Below, in pieces: positions 5,806 to 10,093 of a DNA stretch of 10,093 bases. The notes under the pieces are model-generated. The model was not told the origin of the DNA, ran no database searches, and worked only from the letters and a program-made list of their open reading frames with translations. The stretch is from Acidobacteriaceae bacterium (GTDB taxonomy: Bacteria > Acidobacteriota > Terriglobia > Terriglobales > Acidobacteriaceae). The translations under genes were made by a program, and so were the position numbers. Position 1 is the first letter of the stretch; each line of letters opens with the position of its first letter. The DNA lies in NCBI GenBank assembly GCA_030049955.1, contig JASIJX010000186.1, positions 1 to 10,093 on the forward strand, in the 5' to 3' direction.

Positions 5806-7696
5806 CGCTCTCCTTCTCAAGAAAGATGCGCTGCCACAGTTCGAGGCTCAGCAGCGAGAATATCTCTTTTGAGTAGTTCCTGCCTGTTTGGTTCGCCTGC
5901 AGCAACCGCACCACGGCGTCTCGGCAGAAGTAGCCCCGATTGATGGTCTTTGCATCAGTCAGAATGTCCCACGCCATGTCCCGTAGTTCGGTCCGCAGCC
6001 ACGACTCATAAGGCACGGGGAATCCGGTTTTTTTGCGGTTGCGGATCGCGCTGGGAATGTTCCGCCCTAGCGCCCTCTTCAGGATGTATTTCGTATTCGT
6101 CCCGTTGAGCTTCAGTGAGGGCGGCAATGACGCGGCAAACTCTAGCACTTGATGATCGAGCAGCGGCACGCGCAACTCCAGCGAATTCGCCATGGTCATC
6201 TTGTCCGCCTTGATCAGCAGGTCATCCGGAAGCCAGGTTTTCGTGTCGATGTAGAGCATCGTGTTCAGAGTGTCCCGGCCGCGCATGTGGTTCTGCAGGA
6301 TGCGCACCGGTTGTACGCTCCGCCCGCGATCAATCTCGTTCCGGAAATCCGCCGAGTAAACACTGCCGAGTCCGTTGCCCGTCGTTCGATACGGATTTGC
6401 GGTGCGGCTGTAGTAATAGTCGGGGAAGGTTTCTCCCATCAAGGGCACATACTTCGCGAGTCGGTCCGAGCCCAGCATTGAGTTTGCCAGAGACATCCCG
6501 CCAGCCAGGGCGCTATTCATAGCCGGACCGCCACGCTTCAGCCGCTCCAGCCAGACCAAATTGCGATAGTTGTTATATCCCGCGAACGCCTCGTCCCCTC
6601 CTTCTCCCGAGAGCAGAACCGTGACGTGTTTCCGCGCTAACTGCGACACATAATAGAGTGCGATGGCCGGCGGCTCGCATACCGGCTCTTCCATATGCCA
6701 AACATATTGCGGCAGGAAGCTTGCAAAATCCCGTGCACTGATTGTCATTTCATGATGGCGTGTTGCGAACCTCTCAGCAGCCAGCCGTGCATAGGGGCGT
6801 TCATCGGCAAATCCCTCGCCGGCGAAACCAACCGTAAAGGTGCTGATCGTCTTGTCCGTATGATTCACCGCGAGGCTCAGAACCCCTGTCGAATCCACAC
6901 CACCGCTCAGCAACACGCCGACCGGCACGTCCGCAATCATGTGCAGACTGACGGTGTCCGACAGCAGGCTTAGTAGTTCCGCCTCTGCCTCCTGTGTGCT
7001 CAGCTTGCGGTATGGCTCCGCAAACTGCAGATCCCAATACTGCCCCACCGTCGCCTGACCATCCTTCACCATCAGGTAGTGGCCGGGAGGCAGTTTCCGC
7101 ACTCCGCGCAGGAGTGTCTCGTCGCCTGGAACGTACAGGAACGTCAGAAACCGATCGATCATCTCCGGGGCGATTTCCCTCACCACTGAGGGGTCGGTCA
7201 AAATGGCCTTCAGTTCCGAAGCGAATATCAGAGAATCTTCGGTCAGCTGATAGTAGAGCGGCTTAATGCCCACCCGGTCCCGTGCAAGAAGCAGCGTCCT
7301 GGCCTTCTCGTCCCAGATCGCAAACCCAAACATGCCCCGCAGTTTCTCAAGACATGCGGGACCCAGCTCTTCGTAGAGGTGAACGATCACCTCGGTGTCA
7401 GTCTGTGTCCTGAAGGTATGTCCCTTGCTCAGCAGGTACGTCCGCAGTTCCTGGTAGTTATAGATCTCACCATTGAACACAATCCAAACCGTCTTATCCT
7501 CATTGGACAGAGGTTGGTGGCCAGTGTGCAGGTCGATGATCGAAAGCCTGCGGAATCCCAGCCCCACAGGTCCGGATACGTAGTAGCCCTCGTCGTCCGG
7601 CCCGCGATGGCGTATCGTCTCGGCCATCGCCCGGACCAGCGAGGGTGGTACACGCTCGTTGCCGCGCAATTCGAGTTTGCCGCAAATTCCGCACAT
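5792..7696 (-). CDS. asnB: Asparagine synthetase-like glutamine amidotransferase of a polysaccharide locus
   Basis: A complete 634-residue class II glutamine amidotransferase. Cys2 (MCGICG) is the glutaminase nucleophile, and the N-terminal domain shows RHRGPDDEG (29-37), FNGEIYNY (74-81) and TDTEV (99-103). The synthetase domain has the ATP pyrophosphatase loop LLSGGVDST (262-270), LSGEGGDEAFAGY (362-374), and the late motif DLLIKADKMTMANSLELRVPLLDH (492-515, read in parts). Genuine AsnB is usually nearer 550 residues. This length matches the exosortase A/exopolysaccharide-associated amidotransferases (TIGR03108-like). In such loci it is thought to amidate a carboxyl group, for example of a uronic acid, as proposed for WbpS in Pseudomonas aeruginosa O6, rather than to make free asparagine. 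No good Shine-Dalgarno precedes the ATG, which lies 27 bp after the preceding stop. The family is certain; the substrate is unknown. Confidence 0.95.
   Translation of the reverse strand: MCGICGKLELRGNERVPPSLVRAMAETIRHRGPDDEGYYVSGPVGLGFRRLSIIDLHTGHQPLSNEDKTVWIVFNGEIYNYQELRTYLLSKGHTFRTQTDTEVIVHLYEELGPACLEKLRGMFGFAIWDEKARTLLLARDRVGIKPLYYQLTEDSLIFASELKAILTDPSVVREIAPEMIDRFLTFLYVPGDETLLRGVRKLPPGHYLMVKDGQATVGQYWDLQFAEPYRKLSTQEAEAELLSLLSDTVSLHMIADVPVGVLLSGGVDSTGVLSLAVNHTDKTISTFTVGFAGEGFADERPYARLAAERFATRHHEMTISARDFASFLPQYVWHMEEPVCEPPAIALYYVSQLARKHVTVLLSGEGGDEAFAGYNNYRNLVWLERLKRGGPAMNSALAGGMSLANSMLGSDRLAKYVPLMGETFPDYYYSRTANPYRTTGNGLGSVYSADFRNEIDRGRSVQPVRILQNHMRGRDTLNTMLYIDTKTWLPDDLLIKADKMTMANSLELRVPLLDHQVLEFAASLPPSLKLNGTNTKYILKRALGRNIPSAIRNRKKTGFPVPYESWLRTELRDMAWDILTDAKTINRGYFCRDAVVRLLQANQTGRNYSKEIFSLLSLELWQRIFLEKESVVLQ
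5810..5815 (-). promoter_or_regulatory. Shine-Dalgarno AAGGAG inside the amidotransferase 3' end
   Basis: AAGGAG on the minus strand lies within the last codons of the asnB-like gene, 4 nt before a TTG at 5805. It is the best ribosome site for the deacetylase and implies a TTG start that overlaps the upstream stop (5792-5794). Confidence 0.5.
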
Positions 7697-7723
7697 ATGG
7701 AGTTTCGTTTGAAGACCGGCCGG

Positions 7724-8638
7724 CTATTTCCAGATTGTCGCCATGCCGAACAAGCGACGCAGTTGCTGACCGCGAATATATGCCAGGTAAGCCCGGTCGT
7801 CTGGACGGACGGGACGCGTGAAATGGGCCTTCGCAAAGCCATAAAACGTGCCCAGCGAGCCCAGCACACGCGGTTTTTGGGTAAGTCGGAACAGGCAGCT
7901 CGCGACCACAAACAGTGGATGGTAGCCGGAAACGTAGCACGCTACACCGTGCTTCATCCGGTCGCGTATCAGGCCTTCTTCTGTGCCTGTTAGCCTGTGG
8001 TGCAGCAGATGCAGCGCCGGGAAGGAATACGTGGTGAAGCCCAGCATGTTGGCCTTCACTTCATCGATTGTGTCCCATCCAGCGGCTGTCCAAAGACCGC
8101 CAATCGCTTCCCAGCAAGCCCGCTTGTAGATCTTCGTTGCGCCCCGCACGTGAAAGCGAGGACCACTCTCCGGTTTCACCGTCCCGTTCAGGTCGTGAAC
8201 GATCAAGCCTCCACCGATGCCGAGGCGCGGGTCCTGCCGGAATTGCGCGAACGTTTGTTCAAAATAATCGGGGGCGAAGGTCAGGTCGCCGTCCAGCTTT
8301 ACCACAAACTCCCAGTCCGCGCACTGGATGGTCCGGTATCCGTCGTTGAAGGCCTCGACGACGCCTCCGCCAGACTTTCGGAAGCCGCGATTTCGGCGAT
8401 GAATCACGCGAATCCACGTATGCTGGGCAGCCGCCTCATCGGCAATTGCGCCAGTGCGATCACTCGATCCGTCATCGACAATGATCCATTCTGTGGGGCG
8501 TACCGTCTGCCGGCAGACCGAATCGATTGTCTGCGCGAGATACCGCTCTTCATCGCGCACGGGTGTAATGACGACGTAGCGCGTCGTCTCTTTCGCCGGC
8601 GGGCACGGCATCTCAGTGATGCATGAAGAACTTGCCAT
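7724..8638 (-). CDS. Family 2 glycosyltransferase with DXD motif
   Basis: A 304-residue GT-A glycosyltransferase. It shows the first strand YVVITPVRDEERYL (21-34), the nucleotide-binding VDDGSSDRT (54-62), the metal-binding LDGD (115-118) after FVVK, and a GWDTIDE segment (187-193) where the catalytic acid/base cluster is expected. It also has a mildly hydrophobic stretch HPLFVVASCLF (240-250) and a basic tail, consistent with weak membrane association. There is no polytopic C-terminal region, so it is not a processive synthase of the BcsA/HasA type. It should add a single sugar from a nucleotide sugar to a lipid-linked acceptor. The ATG at 8638 lies 15 bp after the wecB stop and has only a weak GGA upstream. 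An ATG at 8611 would trim nine residues of a non-conserved, Ser-rich leader. The donor could be UDP-ManNAc from the neighbouring epimerase, but nothing in the sequence proves it. Confidence 0.93.
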   Translation of the reverse strand: MASSSCITEMPCPPAKETTRYVVITPVRDEERYLAQTIDSVCRQTVRPTEWIIVDDGSSDRTGAIADEAAAQHTWIRVIHRRNRGFRKSGGGVVEAFNDGYRTIQCADWEFVVKLDGDLTFAPDYFEQTFAQFRQDPRLGIGGGLIVHDLNGTVKPESGPRFHVRGATKIYKRACWEAIGGLWTAAGWDTIDEVKANMLGFTTYSFPALHLLHHRLTGTEEGLIRDRMKHGVACYVSGYHPLFVVASCLFRLTQKPRVLGSLGTFYGFAKAHFTRPVRPDDRAYLAYIRGQQLRRLFGMATIWK

Positions 8639-8653
8639 GAAGATCCGTAACGA

Positions 8654-9946
8654 CTATGCCGAAGTGCGTTGCGAGTGCCGCTTCGCCAGTTCCCGGCAAA
8701 TTATGTCCAGAATGCGCTGCGCGCTGCGCCCGTCCCACGCTTCCGGAACCCGGTGCTCCATCGATGCGCCCAACTGCAGGCGCGCGGCACGGCGAATTCC
8801 TTCGGGACTGGTTCCGGCAAGAATATTTGTGCCCACTTCGACCGTCACCGGACGTTCGGTATTCTCGCGCACGGTAATGCAGGGAACGCCCAGGGCCGTA
8901 GTCTCCTCCTGAATCCCGCCAGAGTCCGTCACGACCAGCGCGGCACGCTGCATCAGAGAGAGAAAGTCGATGTACCCCAGCGGCTCCACAAGCCTAATGC
9001 GTCCGTTGGTCTCGCTCCCCCGGGTTTCACGCTCTCGGCTAAAGAATTCCTCCAGACCGAATTCCGCGATCTTCTTCTGTGTCCGCGGATGTGCAGGAAA
9101 GACCACGGGACAGGTTGACGCCAGTTCCTTCAGCCCCTCCAGAATTCTGAGGAAGTCATCGCGCCGATCGACATTTGACGGCCGATGCAGTGTCAGAAGC
9201 GCATAGCGTGCCACGCCATTATTCAGTTTATGGGGCGTATGATTCCTGCGCAGGCTCAGCGTGTCCAGGATCGGCGAGCATTCCGCCTGGTGCCTGAAGG
9301 CTAGCAGCGAATCGATCATCGTGTTGCCCACAAAATGTACTCGCTCATCTGGCACGCCTTCGCGGCTCAGATTGTGCAGGCCACTCTCTTCTGTCACGAA
9401 CAGCAGATCTGCAAGATGGTCGGTCAGGATGCGATTCACTTCTTCCGGCATGTCGCGGTCGAAGGAGCGCAGCCCCGACTCCACATGCGCAATCAGCGGC
9501 CGCGCGCCTTCGGTGCCATAGGAGATCTTCGATGCCACCAGCGCACACGCCAGCGTGGAATTCACGTCGCCCACCACCACCAACAGATCCGGACGTTCGC
9601 GCAGCAGCACCTCTTCAAATCGCTTCATTATTTCGGCAGTCTGAGCCGCATGCGAGCCTGATCCTGCCCCCAGATGGACGTCCGGTCTCGGAATGTTCAG
9701 GTCCGCGAAAAAGCGATCCGACATCGCCTCGTCGTAATGCTGGCCGGTGTGCACCAGCAGGCTCTCGAGGCTCATTGCCTCTTTTCCCTGATGAGCGCTC
9801 GTCAGACGGTCGTTATGCCGGCGAATCGCCGCCAGAATCGGCGCGGCCTTCATAAAGTTCGGCCGCGCCCCTACTACCGTCATGACACGCGCTTTCGCGA
9901 CGGGCATGGTTTCGGACATCACCGCAGCCGGAGCCGCAGCACTCAT
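8654..9946 (-). CDS. wecB: UDP-N-acetylglucosamine 2-epimerase (non-hydrolysing)
   Basis: A 430-residue enzyme that interconverts UDP-GlcNAc and UDP-ManNAc in the cytoplasm, the donor step for ManNAc-containing surface glycans. Visible signatures are VVGARPNFMKAAP (24-36), HTGQHYD (66-72), VVGDVNST (124-131, the Asp95 site of E. coli WecB), HVESGLRSFDRDMPEEVNR (154-172, covering the Glu117 and Glu131 sites), LHRPSNVD (253-260, the His213 site) and the UDP-binding DSGGIQEE (341-348). The frame is open to an ATG at 10003. The ATG at 9946 is preferred: GGGAA lies 6 nt before it, and it begins 1 nt after the stop of an overlapping upstream reading frame. The protein is longer than the usual ~370-380 residues because of a 20-residue leader, an insert near 46-61 (SAHQGKEAMSL) and another near 303-315 (RERETRGSETNG). 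No UDP-ManNAc dehydrogenase lies in the window. Confidence 0.93.
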   Translation of the reverse strand: MSAAAPAAVMSETMPVAKARVMTVVGARPNFMKAAPILAAIRRHNDRLTSAHQGKEAMSLESLLVHTGQHYDEAMSDRFFADLNIPRPDVHLGAGSGSHAAQTAEIMKRFEEVLLRERPDLLVVVGDVNSTLACALVASKISYGTEGARPLIAHVESGLRSFDRDMPEEVNRILTDHLADLLFVTEESGLHNLSREGVPDERVHFVGNTMIDSLLAFRHQAECSPILDTLSLRRNHTPHKLNNGVARYALLTLHRPSNVDRRDDFLRILEGLKELASTCPVVFPAHPRTQKKIAEFGLEEFFSRERETRGSETNGRIRLVEPLGYIDFLSLMQRAALVVTDSGGIQEETTALGVPCITVRENTERPVTVEVGTNILAGTSPEGIRRAARLQLGASMEHRVPEAWDGRSAQRILDIICRELAKRHSQRTSA

Positions 9947-9947
9947 T

Positions 9948-10093
9948 TCATTTTCCCGCAAAGGCATAGAGCAACCAACCAAGTTCGTAGGGACGGCATT
10001 CATAACGCACCTTCAGCCGGGCATTGGCTGCGCCGTTGCGCAACCGCAGGAAGCGCATCGCCGCATCGGAATATTTGTCCATCGAGGGAAGAT
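9948..10093 (-). CDS. C-terminal end of an unidentified protein (cut by window edge)
   Basis: The last 47 codons of a gene that enters from the right edge and stops with TGA one base before the wecB start. The reading frame shows coding-like codon choice and a plausible tail: a charged helix RFLRLRNGAANARLKVRY followed by ECRPYELGWLLYAFAGK. This frame explains the sequence between 9950 and 10003 better than an N-terminal extension of wecB does. I do not recognise the family from this fragment. The position at the head of a glycan operon suggests a biosynthetic or export role, but nothing in the fragment itself proves one. Confidence 0.6.
   Translation of the reverse strand, partial: LPSMDKYSDAAMRFLRLRNGAANARLKVRYECRPYELGWLLYAFAGK
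9953..9957 (-). promoter_or_regulatory. Shine-Dalgarno GGGAA that supports the internal wecB start
   Basis: GGGAA on the minus strand lies 6 nt before the ATG at 9946 and within the last codons of the upstream reading frame. This stop-start arrangement (TGA, one base, ATG) supports 9946 over the ATG at 10003. Confidence 0.5.

Noticed and set aside
7379..7993. Plus-strand open frame of 204 codons across the amidotransferase start and glycosyltransferase end
   Set aside because: It runs antisense to conserved glutaminase motifs and shows no independent support.

Overview
The window is one strand-coherent stretch of a bacterial surface-polysaccharide locus. All eleven coding regions lie on the minus strand, so transcription runs from position 10093 towards position 1, with gaps from a small overlap up to about 114 bp. 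No promoter, terminator, tRNA, rRNA, CRISPR array or mobile element is recognisable, so this looks like the interior of a longer operon open at both ends. No taxonomic marker is present. Moderately high GC, occasional TTG/GTG starts and the gene families fit a free-living Gram-negative-type lineage, Acidobacteriota or a proteobacterium for example, but that is a guess.

In transcription order: (1) the last 47 codons of an unidentified gene at the right edge; (2) a non-hydrolysing UDP-GlcNAc 2-epimerase (WecB type), which makes UDP-ManNAc; (3) a family 2 glycosyltransferase with a DXD motif; (4) a glutamine-dependent, asparagine-synthetase-like amidotransferase of the size found in exopolysaccharide and exosortase A loci; (5) a NodB/CE4-type polysaccharide deacetylase; (6) a small acyl carrier protein; (7) an FkbH-like three-domain protein (SGNH-like, HAD-IIIC, GNAT-like); (8) a FemAB-like acyltransferase; (9) a second, WbbL-like family 2 glycosyltransferase; (10) the N-terminus of a GNAT-like acyltransferase, cut by the left edge.

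The genes fall into two blocks. The upstream block supplies and assembles sugars: epimerase, glycosyltransferases, amidotransferase and deacetylase. The downstream block looks like a decoration module: a carrier protein, an FkbH enzyme that in known systems loads a glyceryl unit from 1,3-bisphosphoglycerate onto an ACP, and two acyltransferase-fold proteins (FemAB, GNAT) that could pass an acyl or aminoacyl group to an amino sugar. That ACP/FkbH/FemAB/GNAT grouping is the most interesting feature here. Its substrate and product cannot be read from the sequence.

Smaller points of interest are a four-copy 5-bp tandem repeat inside fkbH that could cause frameshifts by slippage, an ACP and FkbH that share a reading frame across one TGA and a 38-codon open linker, and several start-site revisions supported by Shine-Dalgarno positions (wecB, fkbH, acp, deacetylase, distal glycosyltransferase).
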